Source: DASUXY01 sp036377675 (lineage in GTDB: Bacteria > Bacillota > Bacilli > Bacillales > Amphibacillaceae). Taken from it: a stretch of DNA of 64,000 bases. The stretch spans positions 1 to 64,000 of the forward strand of contig DASUXY010000018.1 of assembly GCA_036377675.1 (NCBI GenBank), read 5' to 3'. The first letter of the stretch is position 1. Each line of letters starts with the position of its first letter. The position numbers and the translations under genes were made by a program. The notes beneath the pieces were generated by a model. It had not been told where the DNA came from. It did no database searches and saw only the letters and a program-made list of their open reading frames with translations. Of this stretch, positions 54,701 through 63,527 are shown in pieces.

Positions 54701-55250
54701 TGCCTATTTAGATGTTGTGTTATCTCAGGCTGAAGAGTGGCTAGGTATGAAAGCTTATCCAGCTGGGGTTTTGTATTTTCACGTTCATAACCCGATGATT
54801 TCTGAAAAACAGATGATGTCCGATGAAGCACTTGAAAAGAGAATTTTTAAAGAGTATAAAATGAAAGGGCTTTTGCTTGAGGAAGAACGGGTTATTAAGT
54901 TGATGGATACGTCTTTAGATTATGGAACAAGTGATATCATTCCTGCGGGAGTTAAGAAAAATGGCGGTCTGAATAAGAGTTCCAAAGTAGCTAACCATGA
55001 TATGTTCGATCTTTTACGCTCTCACATGCATCATTTAGTGAAACGAGCAGGGATTCATATGACGACAGGCGATATTCAAATCAACCCGTTTCAATATAAA
55101 AACCGAAATGCTTGCACGTATTGCTCATTCCAGTCGGTTTGTCAATTTGATCCGACGCTAGAGTCTAATGATTATCATAGATTAAAAGATATGAAGGACG
55201 ATGATTTATTAGCGCTGCTCCTTCAAGAACGAAAAGAGGAGGAGAAATAA
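51750..55250 (+). CDS. addB: AddB, helicase-nuclease subunit
   Basis: 1166-aa subunit of the AddAB recombination nuclease that resects double-strand breaks and recognises Chi. N-terminal inactive helicase-like domain, C-terminal RecB-type nuclease with RIVDYKSSETD (about residue 963), and the four iron-sulfur Cys: one in HYRCSFQHF and three in CTYCSFQSVCQF near the end. The P-loop reads GKAGTEKS (residues 8-15) where a Gly is expected before Lys. Stop abuts the addA start. Confidence 0.96.
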   Translation: MGLRFVLGKAGTEKSEYIMEEIKRKSMEDPHGPPIFYLVPDQMTFAQEYALFKDDSFQGSIRTQVASFSRLAWRVLQETGGGTKQLISSIGIQMMLRKIIEEKKGDWKIFQKALEKQGFLNQLEKMIAEFKRYQITPQMLWMQKEEIDQFVHKESVEVGLVNKLNDLYYIYEKLVDALKDQYIDSEDQLQLLASKIKETSFLREAEIYIDGFHQFSPQELHVVETLLKTCKQVTVTLTVDHPESEQISELDLFYQTTETYHALKAIAHEQQITVEDHITLDSLNGYMKDRPYFVHLERYFNTIPAPAYEKEAPIQIAEAVHPRAEVEGVAQEILRLVREEQYRFRDMALFVRATDVYHDLIETIFNDYDIPVFIDEKRTMLNHPLVEFIRSALDVVEGNWRYDAIFRLLKTGFIPQTDSQFPLTDDAIDELENYVLEYGIRYRQQWVGEEKWVFQRFRGFDQAAQTDAEKETEKRMNRYRQQVVQALQPFDENMRKATTVLQRCKVMYTLLEEVKAPERLEQLRHFHDEEGRIEQGREQEQVWNGIVQLFDEIVEMAGDEQMSLTIFRSVLEAGLESLQFAHVPPTIDHVIVGTVGHSRISGMKCSFLLGVNEGLWPLKPPADRMINDREREVLSSYGMRLAETGTRQLLDDWFYMYVAFTSAKDYLWISYSISDEEGESKTPSQLINRIVDLFPKRREHLLLQEPDELLEAERFIATPIKTRAALTAQLARNNRGYPIRPIWWHVLNWYIDHHEKRSTTYAVLQSLYYTNEPSPLTRETVKKIYPKKIKTSVSRLESHYRCSFQHFARYSLRLEERKIYKLDAPNIGQLFHEALKMITEWVQKDHGDYSSLTKKDAKGYAHQAVEYLSPVLQHQILHSSNRYKYIQRKLQEIISRATYVLSEQARRSHFSPIGLELAFGENETLKPLVLQLGGGVELILRGQIDRIDRSIDEEDLYLRIVDYKSSETDLNLVEVYYGLALQMLAYLDVVLSQAEEWLGMKAYPAGVLYFHVHNPMISEKQMMSDEALEKRIFKEYKMKGLLLEEERVIKLMDTSLDYGTSDIIPAGVKKNGGLNKSSKVANHDMFDLLRSHMHHLVKRAGIHMTTGDIQINPFQYKNRNACTYCSFQSVCQFDPTLESNDYHRLKDMKDDDLLALLLQERKEEEK

Positions 55251-58200
55251 TTGGTCAAGTGGACAAAAGAACAAGAAAAAGCAATATATACAGAAGGGAG
55301 TGACGTACTCGTAGCTGCTGCAGCTGGATCTGGAAAGACTGCTGTCTTAGTAGAACGAGTTATTCAAAAACTGCTAAATGACGAGCACCCTGTTGATATT
55401 GATTCGTTACTCGTCGTCACATTTACGAATGCAGCTGCCCAAGAAATGCGTAATCGAATCGGATTAGCCCTTGAGAAAGCATTGGCGAATCATCCGGAAT
55501 CAGTACATTTGAAAAAACAACTCTCCTTATTACAAAATTCATCGATTTCTACCTTGCATTCTTTCTGTTTAGATGTCGTGAAACAATATGCATATTTACT
55601 CGATATTGATCCAGGATTTCGGATAGCTGCTGATATGGAAGCAGATTTATTAAAGCAAGAAGTGCTGGAACAACTATTAGAAGAATGGTATGGAACAGAA
55701 GGAGAGGATCAGCAACGTTTTTTTGATGTCATTGATCGTTTCTCAAATGATAGAAATGATAAAGATGTCGAAGATCTTATTCTTAATTTATACACTTTTG
55801 CGATGCAAAACCCATGGCCGAATGTGTGGCTCGATCAGTTGGCAGAAGTTTATCGCGTGCCAGAAAGCTGGACGGAAGCCGATTTATCATGGTTATCTAT
55901 TATAAAACGGGAAGTGGCCCATCAATTACAAGCCATTCAGCAAGAAATCAAGCGCGCATCTGCCATCGCGCATGAAAGTGATGGTCCATATCACTATTTA
56001 GAAGCCATTAAATCAGATAAAGAGATGTTGCACGAAGCGATGGATCATTTGGATGACTGGAATGCATTGCAAGACGTGATGAACGCTGGAAAGTTCCGAT
56101 CATTGTCACGAAAAAGAATTGACTGTGACGATGAAAAGAAGTCTAAAGTCCAAGCATTGCGAAACCGCTATAAAGATCGCTGGAACGATATGAAGCAAGC
56201 ATGGTTTAGTCGAGATTTAGCGAATCATGTAGAAGATATGCGCGAACTAGCCCCGGTCGTTCAACAATTAAGTGAACTTGTCAAGCAATTTAAAGAGCGC
56301 TTCACACGACGAAAACAGGAACAGGGAATTGTTGACTTTTCGGATTTAGAACATTATTGCTTGCAATTATTAATCGATGACTCATCAACTCCAGATCATC
56401 TCGTTCCTTCAAATGTCGCTCATCATTTGAAAAATCGTTATCGTGAATTGTTAGTCGATGAATATCAGGACATTAACCTCGTGCAAGAGACATTGCTAAC
56501 GTTAATTAGTGATCAAATTGGTTCTGGAAACATGTTCATGGTTGGCGATGTTAAACAGAGTATTTACCGTTTTCGCCATGCAGAACCTACGCTCTTTATA
56601 GAAAAGTATAAACAGTTTTCAACACCAAATAGTTCGGCCCAACGGATTGATCTTGCTCGTAATTTTCGAAGTCGAGAGGATGTGCTCACAGGTGTAAATT
56701 ACATCTTTCGGCAAATTCTCGATGAAGAGCTCGGTGAGATTAATTATGATAAAAATGCCGAACTCATTTATGCAAATAAAATGTATGAAGCTCTTCCCTA
56801 TGAGCACCCTCATCCAGAATTAATAATTATCGATCGTGAACGAACCGATGAAAATAATTTAGAAACTGATGAAGAAAACTATGAAGATTTAGAAAAAGCA
56901 CAATTGGAAGCGAGAGTTTATGCAGAAAGAATTAAAGAATGGGTCGGTCATAAAGAAAAAGAAGCGATAAAAGTGGTTGATCCAACGACTGATAGACAAC
57001 GAGATGTTCAATATCGCGATATCGTCATTTTATTACGTTCAATGACAACAGCTTCCACAATTGTCGAAGAGTTAAAACAGCAAGGAATTCCCGTTCATGC
57101 GCAGTTGTCAACGGGTTATTTTGAAGCGATTGAAATAAAAGTTATGTTAAGTTTATTAAAAGTGATTGACAACCCGTATCAGGATATTCCACTTGCGAGT
57201 GTTTTACGATCACCCATTGTGCGGTTAGATGAAGAAGATTTAGCGAGAATTCGTCTAGCTGATCGAAAACATTCATACTTCAGTGCTTTGCGTCGATTTG
57301 AACAAGAAAATGATGATGAAACAGCTGCGAAAGTGAGACGCTTTCTAGAGCAACTGAACCGATTTCGCATCGCATCTAGACAAGGAGCATTGTCGGAATT
57401 AATTTGGAAAATTTATCGGGAAACAGGTTATTATGATTTCGCCGGAGGGATGCCCGGTGGCCGTCAACGCCAAGCGAACTTACGTGCACTTTATGATCGA
57501 GCAAGAACGTACGAAGCGACTTCTTTCCGTGGATTATTTCGGTTTTTACGTTTTATAGAACATATGGAAGAGCGCGGCGATGATTTAGGAGCAGCAAAAG
57601 CGTTAAGTGAACAAGAAGACGTAGTCCGCATCATGACGATTCATAGTAGTAAAGGACTTGAGTTTCCAATCGTTATTGTCGGTGGCATGAATAAACAATT
57701 TAATTTGCAAGATTTGAATAAGCGTTATTTGTTGCATAAAGATTTTGGCTTTGCATCGAAATACATTAATCCGATGAAGCGAATCGTTTATCCGACCTTG
57801 TTTTATAATGCGCTCCAACAAGAAATGCGCCGTGAATCTTTAGCAGAAGAAATGCGTGTTCTTTATGTGGCGTTAACTCGGGCGAAAGAGAAACTCGTCA
57901 TGGTTGGTAATGTAGAATCGTTTACGAAAAAACAAATGACGTGGCAGGAAATGGTTGATCATCCAGATTGGGTTCTCCCTTCCTATTATCGAGCCGATGC
58001 GAAATCGTATTTAGACTGGGTAGGAGTAGCACTTATTCGTCATGAAGAAAATGAAGTGTTACGAACGGAAGAGATTGGTGCATCGGTACGTGAAGACATT
58101 CGCACAGACCGATCGTCATGGGACGTTACGATCATTCACGGGAGTGAATTGGTGAATCTTGACGAGCAGCCGACAGAAGTAAATCATCGTTTACAAGAAC

Positions 58201-58991
58201 ACCTTGAACAATGGCATCCTTTACCACTAACAGACGATTCATTGAAACAAACGGTTGATGAACGTTTAAGTTATCAATATCCGCATGAAGAAGCGGCTAA
58301 AACACGTGCTAAACAAACAGTGACCGAAATAAAGCGACATCAAGAAATAAAGGATGAATATAGTTCTACTCAACTCGTTCGATCTTTTCAGCCCCCAATT
58401 ATGAAACGCCCAGCATTTATGCAAAAAGAAAAAACGATTTCTGCTGCTGAGCGGGGGACGGCGATGCATACTGTCATGCAACATATTCCATTTACTCATA
58501 AAATGAGCGCTATAGAAATCGAAGCATTTTTGGAGCGATTAGTAAATCAAGAAATTCTTAGAAGAGAGGAAGTGGAGATGATTGATATTCAAGCGATTGA
58601 AGGCTTCTTCACAACCGATATGGCTGAATATATGATCAAGTGTTCAGCGATTTATCGAGAAATCCCATTCAGTTTGACCGTTTCAGCAGAAGATGTTTAT
58701 CCATCATGGGCCAGCGAAACGGATGAACGTGTCTTAATCCAAGGTGTATTAGACTGTATCGTTCCGAAAGATGACGGCTGGCTTATTTTAGATTACAAAA
58801 CCGATTCTCTGAATGAACCGATTACTGGTGATACGATAAAAAAACTCATTAATCGTTATGAGGTACAACTGCGTTTATACCGGACAGCTATTGAACGAAT
58901 TTGGAAGGAGCCTGTAAAAGAAACGTACTTATACTTTTTTGATAAACAATTACTCGTCAATGTACCGTTTAAAGAATCGTCTGTTTTGTAA
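55251..58991 (+). CDS. addA: AddA, ATP-dependent helicase-nuclease subunit
   Basis: 1246-aa UvrD-like motor with nuclease domain. P-loop AAAGSGKT (about residues 24-31), helicase motif II LLVDEYQDIN, GDVKQSIYRFRHAEP, motif V TIHSSKGLEFP, VALTRAKEKL, and C-terminal nuclease LDYKTDSL (about residue 1181). TTG start follows the addB stop with no gap; GAGGAGGAG site lies in addB. sbcDC, next in B. subtilis, are not here; the yhaON pair at the window start is a separate homologue. Confidence 0.97.
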   Translation: MVKWTKEQEKAIYTEGSDVLVAAAAGSGKTAVLVERVIQKLLNDEHPVDIDSLLVVTFTNAAAQEMRNRIGLALEKALANHPESVHLKKQLSLLQNSSISTLHSFCLDVVKQYAYLLDIDPGFRIAADMEADLLKQEVLEQLLEEWYGTEGEDQQRFFDVIDRFSNDRNDKDVEDLILNLYTFAMQNPWPNVWLDQLAEVYRVPESWTEADLSWLSIIKREVAHQLQAIQQEIKRASAIAHESDGPYHYLEAIKSDKEMLHEAMDHLDDWNALQDVMNAGKFRSLSRKRIDCDDEKKSKVQALRNRYKDRWNDMKQAWFSRDLANHVEDMRELAPVVQQLSELVKQFKERFTRRKQEQGIVDFSDLEHYCLQLLIDDSSTPDHLVPSNVAHHLKNRYRELLVDEYQDINLVQETLLTLISDQIGSGNMFMVGDVKQSIYRFRHAEPTLFIEKYKQFSTPNSSAQRIDLARNFRSREDVLTGVNYIFRQILDEELGEINYDKNAELIYANKMYEALPYEHPHPELIIIDRERTDENNLETDEENYEDLEKAQLEARVYAERIKEWVGHKEKEAIKVVDPTTDRQRDVQYRDIVILLRSMTTASTIVEELKQQGIPVHAQLSTGYFEAIEIKVMLSLLKVIDNPYQDIPLASVLRSPIVRLDEEDLARIRLADRKHSYFSALRRFEQENDDETAAKVRRFLEQLNRFRIASRQGALSELIWKIYRETGYYDFAGGMPGGRQRQANLRALYDRARTYEATSFRGLFRFLRFIEHMEERGDDLGAAKALSEQEDVVRIMTIHSSKGLEFPIVIVGGMNKQFNLQDLNKRYLLHKDFGFASKYINPMKRIVYPTLFYNALQQEMRRESLAEEMRVLYVALTRAKEKLVMVGNVESFTKKQMTWQEMVDHPDWVLPSYYRADAKSYLDWVGVALIRHEENEVLRTEEIGASVREDIRTDRSSWDVTIIHGSELVNLDEQPTEVNHRLQEHLEQWHPLPLTDDSLKQTVDERLSYQYPHEEAAKTRAKQTVTEIKRHQEIKDEYSSTQLVRSFQPPIMKRPAFMQKEKTISAAERGTAMHTVMQHIPFTHKMSAIEIEAFLERLVNQEILRREEVEMIDIQAIEGFFTTDMAEYMIKCSAIYREIPFSLTVSAEDVYPSWASETDERVLIQGVLDCIVPKDDGWLILDYKTDSLNEPITGDTIKKLINRYEVQLRLYRTAIERIWKEPVKETYLYFFDKQLLVNVPFKESSVL

Positions 58992-59132
58992 AGAAATAAC
59001 GTTAAAATGATCTCTTTTTAGACGATGGGAAGAATTTATGTTGATTAGGGATTTTACCTCGTCATTTGTCACGGGTCAACCTTATGATGTCATATCGTAT
59101 TAAAGATTTATTTATGACAGGAGGGAAAACAA

Positions 59133-59807
59133 ATGTATACAAATGACGGTTTTTCACCATATGGAAGTTATCCATATATGAATCGACCTTACCAAATGAC
59201 ACCTGTAGCCCCCATGCAAGGACGTTGCTATTACGATTATTCGTCGGGTCATTCTCTATATGAGCGACAACAAACCGTCCGCGGGCAAGCGACGTGGACA
59301 GAAGGCGGAAAAATTACAAAATGTGGGATTCCTTGGTCGGATGGAAAATATATGACAGTTGCTGTTGGAGATGACGCACCATATAAATGTGGGGAGATGC
59401 TACGAGTAAGAAATTTATCGTTACCAGGAGGACGTGAGATTGTCGTAAAAGTCGTCGATGAAGTAGAAGGATATCCTGCAAATAAAATTAATCTTCATCG
59501 TCGAGCATTTGAAGCTCTTGGAGCAAACTTAGACCTTGGTGTTATTCCTGTGGAAATTACTCCGACTGGTAACTCAAACTTAGATCAATGGAGAGATCTT
59601 CTATTGACAACGCTACAAACAACATATCCTCATTATCGTATCACTGATTATTGTCCAATCGGTAAGGAGCAAACTTCTCCAGCTGAAGTTGAAGAAGTGT
59701 ATGAATTCACTCTACAATCACAAGGAGATAGGATGATGGTACGAGGGATCGCTAGTTATCATCCAAAGACAGAACAAGTGCATGCCTTGGAATTAAGAGT
59801 TGTATAG
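59133..59807 (+). CDS. RlpA-like double-psi beta-barrel protein with DUF3889-type C-terminus
   Basis: 224 aa. N-terminal 45 residues are Tyr/Pro/Met-rich and low-complexity, as in spore-coat or surface proteins. Then a DPBB domain (about residues 48-140: GQATWTEGGKITKCGIPWSD, and KVVDEVEGYPANKINLHRRAF), followed by a small domain resembling DUF3889 (YPHYRITDYCPIGKE). No signal peptide, which fits a spore-layer protein better than a secreted one; this is inference. No known enzyme activity. GGAGGG site. Confidence 0.7.
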   Translation: MYTNDGFSPYGSYPYMNRPYQMTPVAPMQGRCYYDYSSGHSLYERQQTVRGQATWTEGGKITKCGIPWSDGKYMTVAVGDDAPYKCGEMLRVRNLSLPGGREIVVKVVDEVEGYPANKINLHRRAFEALGANLDLGVIPVEITPTGNSNLDQWRDLLLTTLQTTYPHYRITDYCPIGKEQTSPAEVEEVYEFTLQSQGDRMMVRGIASYHPKTEQVHALELRVV

Positions 59808-59854
59808 AGAGGATATGGGCAGTATTAGAAAAGGGAGATATTGGTGAAAGTAAA

Positions 59855-59880
59855 GAGGGTATTTCGCATAGAATACCCTC
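59855..59880. terminator. Terminator hairpin downstream of rocD
   Basis: GAGGGTATT (59855-59863) pairs with AATACCCTC (59872-59880); moderately T-rich on both sides, so it could serve rocD and the converging gene. Confidence 0.65.
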
Positions 59881-59888
59881 GCTATGTT

Positions 59889-61088
59889 TTATGCTTCTTG
59901 TAAGACATTTTTTATCTGTTCAATTGCCCGCATTAAGTCTTCTTTTTTAATGATGAGTGGTGGAGCAAAACGGATGACATTTTTGTGAGTTTCTTTGCAA
60001 AGCAACCCTTTTTCTTTTAATGCTTCACAATACGGGCGAGCAGGCTCATGAAGTTCGACACCAACCAATAAACCTTTACCACGAATTTCTTTAATAATGG
60101 GATTGTTTATTTTCTTTAACTCTTCTAACATATACGTTCCTAATTTTAAAGATCGTTCAGCTAGTTTCTCTTCTTCTAATACTTCTAGTGATGCGATTGA
60201 AACAGCACATGCTAAAGGATTTCCACCAAACGTTGAACCGTGGGAACCAGGTTCAAAGACCCCGAGAATATCTCGATCAGCAACAATACATGAAATGGGG
60301 AGGACACCACCGCCTAACGCTTTCCCTAAAATAAAGATGTCAGGTGTTACGTGTTCCCAGTCACAAGCAAACATTTTTCCGGTACGTGCAAGCCCTGCTT
60401 GAATTTCATCGGCAATATATAAGACGTTATTTTCTCGGCATACATCGTATGCTTCCTTTAAAAACCCTTCAGGTGGAATGATAATACCAGCCTCGCCTTG
60501 AATGGGTTCAAAAAGGAATCCAGCTGTATTTTCATTAATGGCTGCTTTCAATGCATCGATATCACCATAAGGAATAATCTTTATTCCTGGGAGCATCGGA
60601 CCGAACCCACGTTTATATTCCTCTTCAGATGAAAGTGAAACCGCTGTCATTGTACGGCCGTGGAAATTACCTTCACAAGCGATAATCTCTGCTTTGTTTT
60701 CAGGCACACCTTTTACATCGTAAGCCCATCTTCGAGCTGTTTTAATAGCTGTTTCAACAGCTTCAGCTCCTGTATTCATCGGTAGAGCCATTTCCTTGTT
60801 CGTTAATTTACAAATTTTTTCATACCATGGCCCTAATTGGTCACTATGAAAAGCACGCGATGTTAATGTGACTGCATCAGCTTGCTTTTTTAACGCCTTG
60901 ATAATCTTCGGATGACGATGGCCTTGGTTCACAGCTGAATATGCACTTAACATGTCCATGTAACGGTTGCCTTCAAGATCTTCAACCCATACCCCCTCGG
61001 CTTTTGAGATGACGACAGGGAGAGGGTGATAGTTTTTGGCGCCATACGTTTCGGTTTTCTTAATAACTTGTTCACTTGTTTGTTGCAT
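59889..61088 (-). CDS. rocD: Ornithine aminotransferase
   Basis: 399-aa class III PLP aminotransferase converting ornithine to glutamate semialdehyde in arginine catabolism. PLP Lys in ILGKALGGG; motifs NTGAEAVETAIK, FHGRTMTAVS and DEIQAGLARTGK. ATG 61088 has GAGGAGG 6 nt upstream; the open frame extends 8 codons further without a site. No rocEF, rocR or -12/-24 promoter was seen nearby; a TATACT -10-like box lies upstream. Confidence 0.95.
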   Translation of the reverse strand: MQQTSEQVIKKTETYGAKNYHPLPVVISKAEGVWVEDLEGNRYMDMLSAYSAVNQGHRHPKIIKALKKQADAVTLTSRAFHSDQLGPWYEKICKLTNKEMALPMNTGAEAVETAIKTARRWAYDVKGVPENKAEIIACEGNFHGRTMTAVSLSSEEEYKRGFGPMLPGIKIIPYGDIDALKAAINENTAGFLFEPIQGEAGIIIPPEGFLKEAYDVCRENNVLYIADEIQAGLARTGKMFACDWEHVTPDIFILGKALGGGVLPISCIVADRDILGVFEPGSHGSTFGGNPLACAVSIASLEVLEEEKLAERSLKLGTYMLEELKKINNPIIKEIRGKGLLVGVELHEPARPYCEALKEKGLLCKETHKNVIRFAPPLIIKKEDLMRAIEQIKNVLQEA

Positions 61089-61274
61089 AATATTCCTCCT
61101 CATCGTAAACACATCTTTTCATGGAACGATTATTCGTTATAATTAGTATAGCAGTTTTGACGATGCTTTAAAAAGAGGTATCATGTGAACTTTCAATATA
61201 TACATGTTATATTAAGTACGTAAGTATGTTGCTTACAATTTTAATTATTATGTCTATGAGGAGGAAATTTATTC

Positions 61275-61622
61275 ATGAATACGCATCTACATATAACTTC
61301 ATGGGTTTTAGCATTAATTTTGCTTATCGTTGTTGTTATGTTACATAAACAAGGAAAAGCAAAAGGTGCTAAGATTACACAAATGATTATGCGTCTTGAC
61401 TACTTATTGATTTTATATTCAGGTGGAGGTCTACTCGGTATTTATTTTGGAGGACCAAACGTTGGTCTAGCCATTGTTAAAGCGATTGCAGGTCTTTGGG
61501 CGATTGCAGCCATTGAAATGACGGCTATAAAAACGGTTAAAGATGAGCGTGCAAATAGTTGGTGGATGCAATTAGTCATTTCTTTAGTCATTACATTTAT
61601 TTTAGGTTTTGGCTTTTTATAA
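61275..61622 (+). CDS. yisL: YisL-family membrane protein (DUF1516)
   Basis: 115 aa with about four hydrophobic helices. Begins HLHITSWVLALIL and has KGAKITQMIMRLDYLL, matching YisL. Function unknown. GAGGAGG site. Followed by a strong hairpin at 61633-61676. Confidence 0.85.
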   Translation: MNTHLHITSWVLALILLIVVVMLHKQGKAKGAKITQMIMRLDYLLILYSGGGLLGIYFGGPNVGLAIVKAIAGLWAIAAIEMTAIKTVKDERANSWWMQLVISLVITFILGFGFL

Positions 61623-61632
61623 AACCGGCGTT

Positions 61633-61676
61633 GAACAAGAGGGCTATCCGATTGTAAATGGGTAGTCCTCTTGTTC
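61633..61676 (+). terminator. Hairpin after yisL
   Basis: GAACAAGAGG (61633-61642) pairs with CCTCTTGTTC (61667-61676), with CTATCC/GGGTAG pairing inside; no T-run follows, so termination may be incomplete. Confidence 0.55.
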
Positions 61677-61785
61677 TAAGCTGTAAAAAAACAATCTCCG
61701 AACAGAGGGGTTCGTCGTTGCGTGTTCTTAAAACGATAACAATGCTTCACCTAGATGATCAATGGGAATGGCTGGAGGAATAAAT

Positions 61786-63282
61786 ATGAGAAAGTTTACT
61801 TTACTACTTTTTGTACTCGCTTTGTTATTTGTAGGAGTAGGTCCAGTAGCAAGTGTGTCAGCTAAACCATCAACGATTCATGAAGAAATTTTTTATGATA
61901 TTTTGGTGGATCGCTTTAACAATGGAGGACAAAAACATTCAGAGCAAATACGATTAGAAGATCCGTACGCGTATCATGGAGGAGACATACAAGGGATTAT
62001 TATGAAACTCGATACATTGAATGAGATGGGTTTTACAGCGATATCTCTTTCCCCCATTATGGAAAATGCTCCTAATGGTTATCACGGTTATTGGATCGAG
62101 AATCATTACGAAGTAGAAGAACAATTTGGAACATTGGACGATGTAAAGGAGTTAATTGAAGAAGCTCATAAGCGCGATATGAAAGTGGTGCTTGAATTCG
62201 TTCCAAACTATGTAGCAAAAAGTCATGCAATCGTTTCGGATCCAGAAAAGGAACATTGGACTAAAGAAACGCTACAATTGCAAGGAGAGGAACATTCATG
62301 GCTTGAAGGTACCGTCGCTTTAAATCAAGATGAACCTGAAGTTGAAGCTTATTTATTTGATGTAGCTGACTACTGGTTAGATAAAACGGATATTGATGGT
62401 ATTAAAATTCATGCGGCCGATCAAGCTTCGAACGAATTTCTAAAAAAATTTACGAAACATATAAAGAATAATAAAGAAGATATTTATATTATCGCTAATA
62501 TTCTTGATGAAAAAGAGGATCATTCACTAGACGTAATTGATGATATTCAACTGGTTGAAAATGTTTCCGTTCATGAAACGATGGCTGAAGTTTTTTCTGA
62601 GGTTGATGAGCCTGTTGAAAAAATGTATGAAGCCTGGGAAGTTGACGAAAGTGAAAAAAATTTATTGTATATTGATAATAAATTTACGAAACGTTTTACA
62701 CATCGATTTACAGAAAATGGCCGCAATGAGTTAACAGCATGGAAGTTAGCTTTAACGTATATGTATACAAGTCCTGGAGCACCGATGATTTATCAAGGCT
62801 CTGAAGTTCCGATGTACGGAGAAGGAGTACCTGCTAACCAGCACATGGTAGATTTTAATATTGCTGATCCGGATTTGAAAGAGTTTTTCACTCGTATTTC
62901 ATCATTGCGTTCGGAGTTTCTTCCTTTAGCTTATGGTGATTATGAATTGCTCGGTTCAGATGAGGGGATGAGTCTGTTCAAAAGGTCGTACAAAGGCGAA
63001 TCCGTCTATGTAGCGATTAATAATGATAGTGAATCACGCACGTTCTCAATCTCAGATATAGGAGATGAAAAGCAGTTGAGAGGATTGCTCGGTGACGATC
63101 TCGTTCGAAAAGGACGTAACGGTGAATTCAAAATAGGTCTTCCTCGTGAATCAGCAGAAGTTTATATTATCGAAGAAAATAAAGGAGTCAATTGGTTCTT
63201 TATAGGTGCAATTGTTGGAGTGTTTTTATTGTTTGTCGTAGCTGTTATTTATTTAAGCAGGAAAGAGAAACAAAGAAGCTGA
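61786..63282 (+). CDS. Membrane-anchored GH13 alpha-amylase-like protein, catalytic residues replaced
   Basis: 498 aa from ATG 61786 (GGAGGAA upstream). Signal peptide ending near SVSA (about residue 26), a GH13 TIM barrel (IFYDILVDRFNNG, HGGDIQGI, NGYHGYWIENHY), a beta-sandwich, then a C-terminal membrane helix (about 472-492) and basic tail. Fold motifs are intact but the active site is not: region I DxxxNH reads EFVPNY (137-142), region II GxRxD reads GIKIH (205-209), the region III Glu is Asn238, and region IV NHD reads NKF (298-300). Nucleophile, acid/base and stabiliser are all lost. Probable pseudoenzyme or sugar-binding surface protein. Confidence 0.88.
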   Translation: MRKFTLLLFVLALLFVGVGPVASVSAKPSTIHEEIFYDILVDRFNNGGQKHSEQIRLEDPYAYHGGDIQGIIMKLDTLNEMGFTAISLSPIMENAPNGYHGYWIENHYEVEEQFGTLDDVKELIEEAHKRDMKVVLEFVPNYVAKSHAIVSDPEKEHWTKETLQLQGEEHSWLEGTVALNQDEPEVEAYLFDVADYWLDKTDIDGIKIHAADQASNEFLKKFTKHIKNNKEDIYIIANILDEKEDHSLDVIDDIQLVENVSVHETMAEVFSEVDEPVEKMYEAWEVDESEKNLLYIDNKFTKRFTHRFTENGRNELTAWKLALTYMYTSPGAPMIYQGSEVPMYGEGVPANQHMVDFNIADPDLKEFFTRISSLRSEFLPLAYGDYELLGSDEGMSLFKRSYKGESVYVAINNDSESRTFSISDIGDEKQLRGLLGDDLVRKGRNGEFKIGLPRESAEVYIIEENKGVNWFFIGAIVGVFLLFVVAVIYLSRKEKQRS

Positions 63283-63310
63283 TGCCGATCAGCTTCTTTG
63301 TTTATATACT
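63268..63310 (+). terminator. Terminator overlapping the end of the amylase-like gene
   Basis: Perfect 16-bp stem (63268-63283 with 63288-63303, arm AAACAAAGAAGCTGAT), 4-nt loop; the stop codon lies in the left arm. Confidence 0.9.
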
Positions 63311-63433
63311 GTTATTGTTGACAGCCATAAGACAATGATGCCTACGGCTAACAAAATGCTCGCTACTAATAACAGTCCGCTATAGTGTAGCATGGAACGT
63401 CAACAATTTGCTAGCAAATGTTTCCCATATAAA

Positions 63434-63464
63434 AATACTGATTCAAAATTGTTGAATCAGTATT
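63434..63464 (-). terminator. Terminator of the DegV-family gene
   Basis: AATACTGATTCAA (63434-63446) pairs with 63452-63464; on the minus strand TTTT follows. Confidence 0.85.
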
Positions 63465-63527
63465 CGAGATGTCCATACGATACCGATATGCTTAATCCCT
63501 TATCAATTCATCATCTGCATAGAAAAG

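Noticed and set aside
59889..61088. Sigma-54 (-12/-24) promoter for rocD
   Set aside because: No GG-N10-GC type pair was seen upstream; only a TATACT -10-like box.
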